Shown here piece after piece: positions 51,361-60,073 of a stretch of 64,000 nucleotides of DNA. The notes under the pieces are model-generated. The model worked only from the letters and a program-made list of their open reading frames with translations, made no database searches and was not told the DNA's origin. Location of the stretch: the NCBI RefSeq assembly GCF_047276495.1, contig NZ_CP178543.1, positions 2,666,001 to 2,730,000 of the forward strand, in the 5' to 3' direction. Made by a program: the position numbers and the translations under genes. This DNA comes from Capilliphycus salinus. GTDB taxonomy: Bacteria; Cyanobacteriota; Cyanobacteriia; Cyanobacteriales; Microcoleaceae. Position 1 is the first letter of the stretch. Each line of letters opens with the position of its first letter.

Positions 51361-52182
51361 ATGGTTAAAAAACGTGTTAAGGAGGTGATTTATTCCACTT
51401 ACCCGATCTGGAAGTCAAAACCCGATTTTATAATTATAGGCGCTCAAAGATCGGGAGTAACTTCACTGTATCGTTACCTGGCTCAACATCCTGAAAGTTT
51501 GATTACATGGACATGGAGAGAAACCTATTATTTCGATGTCCATGAAAACTATAACAAAGGTTTGGGCTGGTATCTCAAACATTTTCCCTCCAAACTTCGC
51601 AAAGGAAAAAAACTCACCTTTGAAGCCGCACCGAGTTATCTTTATCCTCAATATATTCCTCCAAGAATTCAACAGGATTTAGGTAATATTAAGATGATTG
51701 CCATTCTGAGAAACCCCGCCGATCGCGCTTATTCAGCATGGCAAATGTTTCAAGAATATTCTAAAAATCCCGATCCCTATCTAAGAGGAATTGCCGATCA
51801 GAGAACCTTTGCAGAAGCGATCGCCCAGGAATTAGACCCCAATTCGACTCCGCCGAAATATCCTTATCAATATATTGAGAAAGGAAAATACGCGAACTAC
51901 CTAAAAAACTACTACCAATATTTTGACAAACAAAATATTTTAGTCGTCAACTTTGAACAATTTCGCGATCGGTTAAGTGAAGTGTTAGAGAACGTCTGTA
52001 ATTTTTTAGAAATTCAACCCTTTTCTACCGAACAAATTAAACAGTTAAAAACTCAAAAATATGCGGCGGCTAACTATGTAATAAATCCTGGCGATCCGGA
52101 GATTATAGAGCAACTAAAAGCTTATTTTAGTCCTGAAAATCAAAAGTTGTATGAGCTTTTAAATGTTCATTTCGATTGGTGA
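51361..52182 (+). CDS. Sulfotransferase family protein 4
   Basis: Motifs: IGAQRSGVTSLYRYL, where the usual Thr-Thr is Val-Thr, then YFDVHENYNKGLGWYL, FEAAPSYLYPQYIP and MIAILRNPADRAYSAW. The PAPS-binding residues otherwise look intact. It lies 56 bases after its paralogue. Having two similar sulfotransferases side by side suggests sulfation at different positions or sugars of one repeat unit, but this cannot be read from the sequence. Confidence 0.9.
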   Translation: MVKKRVKEVIYSTYPIWKSKPDFIIIGAQRSGVTSLYRYLAQHPESLITWTWRETYYFDVHENYNKGLGWYLKHFPSKLRKGKKLTFEAAPSYLYPQYIPPRIQQDLGNIKMIAILRNPADRAYSAWQMFQEYSKNPDPYLRGIADQRTFAEAIAQELDPNSTPPKYPYQYIEKGKYANYLKNYYQYFDKQNILVVNFEQFRDRLSEVLENVCNFLEIQPFSTEQIKQLKTQKYAAANYVINPGDPEIIEQLKAYFSPENQKLYELLNVHFDW

Positions 52183-52267
52183 TTCTTAGCAATCAGGAAG
52201 TCGAACTATTGTCCGGAATAAAAAAGTTATTGAAATTAAAACTTTAGCCAACAAGAGGAAATTGATT

Positions 52268-53404
52268 ATGCGTCCAATAAACATTGGTTACTATTCGGCC
52301 AAAAACTATTTAGATAAAAATACATTTTCGGGAACGCTTTATCATATGCACAGAGCGTTGAGTAATCAGAATGTCAACCTAATTAACTTAGGACATCCCA
52401 GCAAACCTTCTCCTTGGAAAAAACCATTAAACTATCTCAAAAAAGCCAAGAAGTTAGTCAACAAAAAAAATGTCGATCCGAATTTAGCCTACGAACAATT
52501 TTATCGCTCCGTTAAGAAAACGCTCAATAAAACCCCGTGCGATGTAATTTTTGCTCCAGTTTCATCGAAAGAATTAACTTATTTAGAAACGGATTTACCG
52601 ATTATCTACTTATCAGACGCCACTCCGAAACTGATCAAACAAACCTACAAAATCTACTCAAATGAAGAAGAATTTTTACGAGCTTCTGAACAGGAAGTCA
52701 TTGCTTTAAAAAAATCCACCAAACTGATTTACTCCTCACAATGGGCGGCTCATTCAGCAATTAACGATTATGAAGTCGATGCGAACAAAATTGAAATTGT
52801 ACCTTTCGGCGCCAATGTAGACACAGTTCCCGAGGCGAGTGAAACGCTCAAAAAATGTGAAATCTCCAAATGTAATCTATTATTCATCGGTAAAGACTGG
52901 GAAAGAAAGGGAGGAAATATTGCTTATCAAACCCTTCTTTCTTTACTCGAGATGGGAGTAGATGCTGAACTTCTAATGATTGGCTGTGTTCCCCCCTCGG
53001 AATTTAAACACGAAAAGCTCAAAATCATTCCTTTTTTAAATAAAAATATTCCCGAAGAACAAGAACAATTCAGTCAATTACTACTCAACTCTCACTTTCT
53101 GGTTTTCCCCACCCGTGCGGACTGTTCACCCATTGTAATTTGTGAAGCAAACGCCTACGGTATTCCGGTAATTACCAGCGATGTTGGTGGAATTCCAACC
53201 ATTCTTCAACAAGGGAAAAACGGTTATATGCTTCCTTTCTCAGCAGGTGGAGAGGAATATGCAAAACAAATTGCAGATCACTTCACCAACAAAGAAACAT
53301 ATAAACAGCTTGTACAATCTTCTCGACAACAATATGATGATCGCCTAAATTGGAACAAATGGGCTGAGTCTATGTACAACATTATGCTCAATATGATTCA
53401 GTAA
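52268..53404 (+). CDS. Glycosyltransferase family 4 (GT-B)
   Basis: The C-terminal half has the nucleotide-sugar site of GT4 enzymes: LLFIGKDWERKGG, then FPTRADCSPIVICEANAYGIPVITSDVGGI with the E-x7-E-like arrangement. The N-terminal half is the acceptor domain. The start ATG at 52268 follows GAGG by 9 bases. It is the last gene of the polysaccharide run, 85 bases after the fourth sulfotransferase, and should add a sugar to the repeat unit from a nucleotide donor. Confidence 0.88.
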   Translation: MRPINIGYYSAKNYLDKNTFSGTLYHMHRALSNQNVNLINLGHPSKPSPWKKPLNYLKKAKKLVNKKNVDPNLAYEQFYRSVKKTLNKTPCDVIFAPVSSKELTYLETDLPIIYLSDATPKLIKQTYKIYSNEEEFLRASEQEVIALKKSTKLIYSSQWAAHSAINDYEVDANKIEIVPFGANVDTVPEASETLKKCEISKCNLLFIGKDWERKGGNIAYQTLLSLLEMGVDAELLMIGCVPPSEFKHEKLKIIPFLNKNIPEEQEQFSQLLLNSHFLVFPTRADCSPIVICEANAYGIPVITSDVGGIPTILQQGKNGYMLPFSAGGEEYAKQIADHFTNKETYKQLVQSSRQQYDDRLNWNKWAESMYNIMLNMIQ

Positions 53405-53414
53405 ACTCAATAGA

Positions 53415-53605
53415 ATACATCAACTTAGAACCCCGGTTTCTTTGAGGAATTGGGGTTGGAATTGGGTTCAGCTAGCGCTCGCCAAAAACCCGGTTAATTT
53501 TAGAATAAACATCCTCTATTTTCTGAAATTGTAGAAGAAACCGGGTTTTTTCATCTAAACATAGATCGCAAAACCCCGATTTCTTTGAGAAACCGGGGTC
53601 TTTAA
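53415..53605. terminator. Cluster of CCGGGTTT / ACCCCGGTTTC hairpins between convergent genes
   Basis: Several overlapping hairpins lie here. AAAAACCCGG (53481-53490) pairs with CCGGGTTTTT (53541-53550), and ACCCCGATTTCT pairs with AGAAACCGGGGT at 53572-53599. Related half-sites start at about 53429. They lie between the convergent glycosyltransferase and RTX genes and probably act as a bidirectional terminator. The AAACCCGG core recurs at 13156 and 32276. Confidence 0.6.
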
Positions 53606-53630
53606 TTTTATTCAGCTAGGAATCGCTTAA

Positions 53631-56600
53631 TTATCTCCCACTCAAAAAGCTGAAGTCATCGCTATCTAAACTGAGGGAAGAACTGCTTTGAATAATAGCA
53701 ATCAGTTCATCAGTACCCTCACCCGTGATGTGATAGAGAGCGGTTACACCTTCAGCAGGTTGAGTCTCAAGGCGATAATTTTGAGGTTGACCAAACAACT
53801 GAATCATGTCCTCATCAGGGTTGAAATCCTCAATCAGTGCATAATCATTCAAACCGGGAGTCGCATTATCAACATCATCATAGTAAACCTGACTTTGATC
53901 TCCCAAGACAAAAATATCCGCCTCTGTTCCACCGATAAGAGTATCAACTTCGCCGCGACCGACACCGGAAATATCAGGGTCAACACCGATAAGGATATCA
54001 CGACCGATATCACCGGTGAGCAAGTCATTACCCGCATCACCAACGAGGGTATCATCATCTTGACCCCCGTAGAGAGTATCACTTCCCTCTCCACCTTCTA
54101 GGAAATCTTGACCCTGATTACCATTCATCCAGTCGTTACCATCTTCACCGAATAAGTAATCATTACCGATGTCACCAAACATGACATCCTCACCACTATT
54201 ACCCCGGAGAGTATCTTCGCCTTTTCCACCAAAAAGGCTGTCATTATCCTCACGTCCGTCTAAGAAATCATTACCCTCATTACCAAACAGCCAATCATTA
54301 CCTTGAACACCAAAAAGGTTATCGTCTCCTGAAAGACCATACAGGGTGTCATTACCCAATCCACCGTTAATGATGTTACTCTCAGCAGTACCCATCAGAG
54401 AATCATCTTGATTGGTTCCGCTCAAAATTGATCTTGAGTCTAGAGTAGAAGTCGGAGTCGGTTCAGAATTGGGTTCTTCTCTGGGAATGGGTTCAGAACT
54501 GGGTTCTGGTGTTCTCGGAGTCGGTGAGGGTGTCGGTGTAGAAATGGGTTCCGGTTCTCTGACTGTGGAAATGGGTTGACTAACAGGTTCAGGAGCAGCA
54601 ACAGGTTCCGGTTCAGGAGCAGCAACAGGTTCCGGTTCAGGAGCAGGAGCAGGTTGGGGAGCAGGAGCAGGAGCGGGTTGGGGAGCAGGAGCGGGTTCAG
54701 GAACAGGTTCAGGAGTAGGAGTAGGAACAGGTTGCGGTTCCGGTTGGGGAGCCGGTTGGGGAGCAGGAACAGGTTGCGGTTCCGGTTCAGGAGCAGGAGC
54801 AGGTTGGGGAGCAGGAGCAGGAGCGGGTTGGGGAGCAGGAGCGGGTTCAGGAACAGGTTCAGGAGTAGGAGTAGGAACAGGTTGCGGTTCCGGTTCAGGA
54901 GCCGGTTGGGGAGTAGGAACAGGTTGCGGTTCCGGTTGGGGAGCCGGTTGGGGAGTAGGAACAGGTTGCGGTTCCGGTTCAGGAGTAGGAACAGGTTCAG
55001 GAGTAGGAACAGGTTTGGGTTCCGGTTGAGGTTCCGGTTGGGGAGCCGGTTGGGGTTCCGGTTGAGGTTGAGGTTCCGGTTGAGGTTGAGGAGCCGGTTG
55101 GGGTTCCGGTTGAGGTTGAGGTTCCGGTTGAGGTTGAGGAGCCGGTTGAGGTTCCGGTTGGGGAGCCGGTTGGGGTTCCGGTTGAGGTTGAGGTTCCGGT
55201 TGAGGTTGAGGAGCCGGTTGGGGTTCCGGTTGAGGTTGAGGTTCCGGTTGAGGTTGAGGAGCCGGTTGGGGTTCCGGTTGAGGTTGGGGTTCCGGTTGAG
55301 GTTGAGGTTCCGGTTGGGGTTCCGGTTGGGGTTCCGGTTGAGGTTGGGGTTCCGGTTGAGGTTCGGGTTGAGGTTCCGGTTGAGGTTCGGGTTGAGGTTC
55401 CGGTTGAGGTTCGGGTTGAGGTTCGGGTTGAGGTTCCGGTTGAGGTTCCGGTTGAGGTTCCGGTTGAGGTTGCGGTTCCGGTGTGGGAGGCGCTGCTACA
55501 CTAATACTAACGGTGGCAACATTAGAACTATCTTTCCCATCGTTGGCGGTATAACTGAAGCTGTCGGTTCCGCTAAAACCCGCGTTGGGAGTGTAAGTAA
55601 ATGAACCGTCCGCCAAAAGTTCCAGGGTGCCGTTTTGTGGTAGAGTGACCAAGCTGGCGGTTAAATTATTCCCATCGGTGTCGGTATCCCCGTTGAGAAC
55701 ACCCGAAGCCGCATTAACAAAGATGGACGATTCAAAATTGGTGGCGTAATTATCGTCATCGGCGACGGGAACAGTGTTGGGAGGCGCTTCTACATTAATG
55801 CTAACGGTGGCAACATTAGAACTATCTTTCCCATCGTTGGCGGTATAACTGAAGCTGTCGGTTCCGCTAAAACCCCCGTTGGGAGTGTAGGTAAACGAAC
55901 CGTCCGCCAAAAATTCCAGGATACCGTTTTGCGGTTGAGTGACCAAGCTGGCGGTTAAATTATCTCCATCGGCGTCGCTATCCCCGTTGAGAACTCCCAA
56001 ATCGGCATTAACAACCACACTAGATTGAAAACCTGTGTTGTAGCTGTCATTGTCGGCTACTGGGACTGTATTTGGAGGCGCTTCTACATTAATACTAACG
56101 GTGGCAACATTAGAACTATCTTCCCCATCGTTGGCGGTATAACTGAAGCTGTCGGTTCCGCTAAAACCCCCGTTGGGAGTGTAGGTAAACGAACCGTCCG
56201 CCAAAAATTCCAGAGTACCGTTTTGCGGTTGAGTGACCAAGCTGGCGGTTAAATTATCCCCGTCGGCGTCGGTATCCCCATCGAGAACCCCCAAATCGGC
56301 ATTAACAACCACACTAGATTGAAAACCGGTATTGTAGCTGTCGTTGTCCGCGACGGGAGGCGTATTTTGAGGGGGAGGTTCTGGCGTTCCAGAATCGAGG
56401 GTAATCACCCGCAGAGGGTCAACAGCAGATTGACTGGTAAACGTAACCTCTAAGATGTTATTATTCTCTCCCAGGATTCTGACGGTATCTTGATCGTCTC
56501 CAAACTCTGGCCCTTCTAAAGTATTTCCATCTTGTATTACTCTAGCCCGATAACCAACGAGTTGATCATTACCGTTGACAGTTTGTTGGGTGCCGGCATT

Positions 56601-56960
56601 ACCAAACAACTCATCATCAGCCATGAAGCCAATAATTGGGCCGTCAAACTCGAAGGTGGCGGTAAATGTTCTCCGTTGTGATGTTTCTGCATTTTTGAGA
56701 TAGATGAAATGACTGTCAACAACAGTACCCGCCTCAATTGTTCCTAAATTATTAAGGTCTTCCCAATCTTGGGGATTACTAATTTTAATATCTTCGGAGA
56801 GGATGACATTTTGAGCTTCATTAAAAAATAGTAAGTTATTAGCTGACGAAGTAGCCCACCAGCTTGAATACTCAAAGGCTTCATTGCCTGTGGCATCGTC
56901 CAACCAAAATTCAGTAATATCAATTTCTTGTGCTTGCCCAGAAATACGAGTAATTGTCAT
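53631..56960 (-). CDS. Large secreted RTX protein with cadherin-like repeats and a Pro-Glu-Gln linker
   Basis: Domain order over 1109 residues: an N-terminal beta-rich domain (1-190), three near-identical cadherin/VCBS-like repeats of about 97 residues beginning VADNDSYNTGF (about 200-490), a low-complexity PEPQPEPQ-rich linker of about 350 residues (490-840), then about ten RTX nonapeptide-type calcium repeats (GGxGxDxLxG, about 850-1010) and a C-terminal domain ending in LSLDSDDFSFLSG. There is no N-terminal signal peptide. RTX proteins leave through type I secretion using the C-terminal signal. It is likely a surface adhesin or matrix protein beside the polysaccharide genes. Confidence 0.88.
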   Translation of the reverse strand: MTITRISGQAQEIDITEFWLDDATGNEAFEYSSWWATSSANNLLFFNEAQNVILSEDIKISNPQDWEDLNNLGTIEAGTVVDSHFIYLKNAETSQRRTFTATFEFDGPIIGFMADDELFGNAGTQQTVNGNDQLVGYRARVIQDGNTLEGPEFGDDQDTVRILGENNNILEVTFTSQSAVDPLRVITLDSGTPEPPPQNTPPVADNDSYNTGFQSSVVVNADLGVLDGDTDADGDNLTASLVTQPQNGTLEFLADGSFTYTPNGGFSGTDSFSYTANDGEDSSNVATVSINVEAPPNTVPVADNDSYNTGFQSSVVVNADLGVLNGDSDADGDNLTASLVTQPQNGILEFLADGSFTYTPNGGFSGTDSFSYTANDGKDSSNVATVSINVEAPPNTVPVADDDNYATNFESSIFVNAASGVLNGDTDTDGNNLTASLVTLPQNGTLELLADGSFTYTPNAGFSGTDSFSYTANDGKDSSNVATVSISVAAPPTPEPQPQPEPQPEPQPEPQPEPQPEPQPEPQPEPQPEPQPEPQPEPQPQPEPQPEPQPEPQPQPEPQPQPEPQPAPQPQPEPQPQPEPQPAPQPQPEPQPQPEPQPAPQPEPQPAPQPQPEPQPQPEPQPAPQPQPEPQPQPEPQPAPQPEPQPEPKPVPTPEPVPTPEPEPQPVPTPQPAPQPEPQPVPTPQPAPEPEPQPVPTPTPEPVPEPAPAPQPAPAPAPQPAPAPEPEPQPVPAPQPAPQPEPQPVPTPTPEPVPEPAPAPQPAPAPAPQPAPAPEPEPVAAPEPEPVAAPEPVSQPISTVREPEPISTPTPSPTPRTPEPSSEPIPREEPNSEPTPTSTLDSRSILSGTNQDDSLMGTAESNIINGGLGNDTLYGLSGDDNLFGVQGNDWLFGNEGNDFLDGREDNDSLFGGKGEDTLRGNSGEDVMFGDIGNDYLFGEDGNDWMNGNQGQDFLEGGEGSDTLYGGQDDDTLVGDAGNDLLTGDIGRDILIGVDPDISGVGRGEVDTLIGGTEADIFVLGDQSQVYYDDVDNATPGLNDYALIEDFNPDEDMIQLFGQPQNYRLETQPAEGVTALYHITGEGTDELIAIIQSSSSLSLDSDDFSFLSGR
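54620..55480 (-). repeat. Coding low-complexity tandem repeats (Pro-Glu-Pro-Gln linker)
   Basis: The DNA is a series of degenerate 6-, 12- and longer-period repeats of the GGTTCCGGTTGAGG and GGAGCCGGTTGGGG types, encoding PEPQ, PAPQ and PVPT variants. Larger blocks are themselves repeated, for example at 54620-54770 versus 54780-54890. Repeat length is likely to vary between strains by slippage or recombination. Confidence 0.9.
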
Positions 56961-57494
56961 GGTCTCTTAATTCCTCAAATTTAACAGATATGCTTCAAGA
57001 CTTCAGCCCTAAAGTTTTTTGCCCGATTTAAATCAATTTTTTTGTGCTTTTTTTCGATAAAAACCCTCTATTAATTCTCTTAAGAAAAGATAGAAATAAT
57101 GATTCTTTTCAATTAAAAACTCAAAAAAATAAGCAAAAAACATCCCCATAAAGTTGTTTTTTTCGGAATAAAACCACAGACTTTATTGATTTAAAACAGT
57201 TTTTTACCCCGATTTTATGAATGGCAAAGCATAGAAAATCAGAACGTCAACTTTAGTGACGCTTTACCCCAGCGCAAAATTAATAAAAAACGTTTGACCT
57301 GTTGGCCAGTTAATGGCTCTTTTAGACTAACATTTACTTTCCGTAAAAATACAGGTGATTATGTAAAATGTTTTGATAAACTTTGTAATTTTTCTGTAAA
57401 GATACTGAGATATGTTCCCCGGAGACATCAAAAAAGCGACAGAGTTAGTCACTTTGTCCGGGCTGGTATTGACCGGTGTACTAACATCTGTCGC
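56961..57494. other. AT-rich upstream region of the RTX gene
   Basis: About 530 bases separate the RTX start from the tnpB remnant. The stretch is strongly AT-rich and presumably carries the RTX promoter. Between about 57440 and 57494 an AGCGACAGA/TCTGTCGCT inverted repeat (57433-57441 and 57488-57496) borders the remnant and may mark its edge. Otherwise nothing was recognised. Confidence 0.4.
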
Positions 57495-57775
57495 TCGTGA
57501 AGTACCCAACGCCAACATTTCATTTATGGCGTGGGCTTCCTGCTTCACCCGCCATCGCCTTTTTGTACCAAGTACAAATTGATCTTACACAGCGTCCACA
57601 GGCAGACGCCCGTCTTCCACAGGCTAATTTTAGACGCTTTGTTTTCGCGTGTTGTTGGTGTTCCAACAGACTCGATTCATCTTACCACAAATCTTGACTG
57701 CGCTTTCATCCCAACACCAACACTTCGTTTTTTGGAGTGGGACTTCCCGCGCAGCGAGTTAACGGTAAAATCCCC
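57495..57775 (-). pseudogene. Remnant of an IS200/IS605-type tnpB element (internal deletion)
   Basis: On the minus strand an open stretch (57682 down to the stop at 57520-57522) ends ...KKAMAGEAGSPRHK. That is a recognisable tail of TnpB proteins, following an ACG segment typical of the region after the last RuvC motif. About 350 upstream codons are missing. Before it (about 57690-57765) lies a hairpin-forming segment and TTTGTGGTAAG, which also occurs just before the tnpB start at 63903. After it, the CCCACGCC...TTGGCGTTGGG stem-loop matches a right-end/guide-RNA hairpin. It therefore seems to keep both ends of an element with the middle removed. Confidence 0.65.
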
Positions 57776-57807
57776 TATGGGTCGCGATCGCTTAATTGCA
57801 CACTCAA

Positions 57808-59487
57808 CTAAGCCTTAACAACCGGTTGATTGGTTCGCAAAGCCAGGGGTTTGCCCTCCATATGTTCGGGAATCGGGGCGCCGATCAAATCTAAAATCGA
57901 AGGAGCCAAATCGAGAACATGACCCTCAGACAAAGTAGATCCGGGCGCAATATCGGGGCCTTTAGCGAGAATAAATCCTTCGGAGCGGTGGCTGGCGGCG
58001 CGATAGGGAGGCAACGGGCCAAAACGTCCGAATTCAGGACTTTCCACTACATCCGTCGCATATTCTTCCTGCCAAACCACAATCAAATCGGGATCGGGTA
58101 ATTTCGGATCGCGATCTTCGGCATTTTTGCGGGTGCGAACAATATGACTGACCATCGGAATACCCTTGCGGGCATCTTTGAGGGCGTAAAGCTTCTCACA
58201 GAGGTCATCACAAACGGCATCGTACTCAGAAGGATCGACAATTCCGTTGGGTTCGCGACCTTTGAGGTTAATCCGCACGTAACCCTCGGCAAAACTGGGA
58301 ACCGCAAAAGCTTTCATCTTCGGCCAAAGGGGTTTGTACCACTGAGCCGGGTTCCAAGGCACAACCGTTTCACCCTGGCGCTTGAGTTGGAACGGAGAAA
58401 TTAAATCGTACTCGCCCCGAGCATCAATATAGCGTTCTATCAGTTTAAAAATCCGAGTGGGAGTTTCTCGTCTGAGGAACCGTCGAATCGGGTTCGGATC
58501 GTACTTTTCACCCCACAGATGGCGCTCCCAATAGTTCCACTTCATCTTGGTAATGGGGGGCGGTAACGGTTGGGTGGTTTTGCCATCGCCAATCCCAAAT
58601 TTTCCGGGGAAACTGTAGCGATAGAGAAACTCCGGTAAGAAAATAAAGCTCGGTAAGTCAATGGTTGCGGCTCCGGTACCGTGATCGGAGAACAGAACCA
58701 CATGAGCATTTTCTGGAGCTTTGCTTAAAATCTCACCAATGGCTTTATCCATCGCTTGGTAAACCGCGAGCAGGGGGTCGTGGTCTACTTGGGGTCGCAG
58801 TTTTTCGTAGAGGGGATGATCCGGTTGGCTGAGGTGCCAGAACACGTGGCCGCCGCCATGAGATTCGCTGAATACCGTTAAGAATAAATCCCAGGGCTGA
58901 CGTTGCATCAAATCTTGACAAATCGCCGCACGACGCTGAATCCCGGTGACAAACCGCTCCTCAAGCTTCATGGTGGTTTTCACATCCAAGCAAACCGCAT
59001 AATCGTTATGCAGACCCGGATGGGGGCCGTGTTTGTCAATGATTTCTTGGTATAAGGATTCCGGTATTGAACTGCTCGGAATTTGGGGGGAGTGGGCGCC
59101 CCAAGCCCCGATTTGCAGGCCGTTGGTTTGAGGGTTCAGTCGCAGTTGGGGAACGTCAAAGGTGATGACTCGATAATCTTCTCCCAAAGCGGTGAAGGGC
59201 TTGTATTCTTTGTAGTCGTAAGCCGCGCGAGTTTCGGTTTCGTAAGTGCCTTCACGGAACCCCATCGCCGCCCAATACCCGGTTTTTTGCGGCCGGCAAC
59301 CGGTGGAAAAGGTTGTCCAGGCGGTTTCGACGTTGGAGTCTTTGAAGTTCTTTAAACGGCTATAAATGCCTTGTTCGCGTAAACGGCTTAAATTTTTTAA
59401 ATATCCCTTAGACATCCACTCTTCGAGTAGGGGGGGTTGAGCGGCATCTAATCCAATTGCAATAACAGGATTTCTGGGGTTTTGCAT
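57808..59487 (-). CDS. Alkaline phosphatase superfamily phosphodiesterase/nucleotide pyrophosphatase-like protein
   Basis: The 559-residue protein has the superfamily's metal and nucleophile sites: IGLDAA near the start, an ETAWTTFSTG segment with the candidate nucleophile Thr, SESHGGGHVFWHL, and LFSDHGTG. These fit type I phosphodiesterase/nucleotide pyrophosphatases and related enzymes; sulfatases belong to the same fold but lack the Cys-x-Pro-x-Arg signature here. No signal peptide is visible. It lies among polysaccharide genes, though no direct link to the polymer can be shown. Confidence 0.82.
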   Translation of the reverse strand: MQNPRNPVIAIGLDAAQPPLLEEWMSKGYLKNLSRLREQGIYSRLKNFKDSNVETAWTTFSTGCRPQKTGYWAAMGFREGTYETETRAAYDYKEYKPFTALGEDYRVITFDVPQLRLNPQTNGLQIGAWGAHSPQIPSSSIPESLYQEIIDKHGPHPGLHNDYAVCLDVKTTMKLEERFVTGIQRRAAICQDLMQRQPWDLFLTVFSESHGGGHVFWHLSQPDHPLYEKLRPQVDHDPLLAVYQAMDKAIGEILSKAPENAHVVLFSDHGTGAATIDLPSFIFLPEFLYRYSFPGKFGIGDGKTTQPLPPPITKMKWNYWERHLWGEKYDPNPIRRFLRRETPTRIFKLIERYIDARGEYDLISPFQLKRQGETVVPWNPAQWYKPLWPKMKAFAVPSFAEGYVRINLKGREPNGIVDPSEYDAVCDDLCEKLYALKDARKGIPMVSHIVRTRKNAEDRDPKLPDPDLIVVWQEEYATDVVESPEFGRFGPLPPYRAASHRSEGFILAKGPDIAPGSTLSEGHVLDLAPSILDLIGAPIPEHMEGKPLALRTNQPVVKA

Positions 59488-60073
59488 AAAATCAGCCTCG
59501 GTTGATTCAATATCGCGCTTTTGTGTACAAGCTTAACCGTAATTTTTCAGCTAAGTCTTGAATTTTCGACAATTCAAGTCTAGTCTACCTGTTTTGTCTG
59601 TTTGACAGGATTAATTTTTCAAGACTTGGCTTCACTCTTTACAAAGTCTTGATTGAGTTAACCAGATGGAGAATTAAAACTTCTAAAAAACGTTTTCGGT
59701 CCAACCGGAATTCAACTCGCGATCGCTGACGTTTTACTTCGCGGTTTGGTTTGATTTCAAGACCTAATCACTGTTTTCGAGATCGATCAATCAACTCAAT
59801 CTCTTTACGGGGTTAGCCAGTAAACGCTTCTGCATTTACATGACTTTAATGGTGAGTGTGTCTTTTGATAAGATGCACTCGCTTATTATACTCTACTTTT
59901 GTTGTCAACGTCCAGCAACGACTGACCCAACTTGACGGATCTTTAGATCGTCCCCGACCCGAAAGAATAGGCGTTGAAATGGATTACTAAAAATTTCTTG
60001 AACTTTTCAGAGAGTATGCTAACCTAATAATGAATAGTGCAACCTGTTAACTCCTCAAAGTCATTAATAATTA
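59488..60073. other. Divergent intergenic region, 586 bases
   Basis: This region lies between the divergent phosphodiesterase and glycosyltransferase genes and must hold both promoters. A HIP1 site (GCGATCGC) occurs near 59719. CAATTCAAGTC-like direct repeats near 59570 are weak. No ORF, RNA gene or clear repeat was found. Confidence 0.45.

Noticed and set aside
54576..55604. 342-codon plus-strand frame rich in Arg, Ser, Phe and Gly
   Set aside because: It is the antisense of the PEPQ repeat region of the RTX gene. Its composition follows from the repeats and it has no domain or ribosome-binding site.
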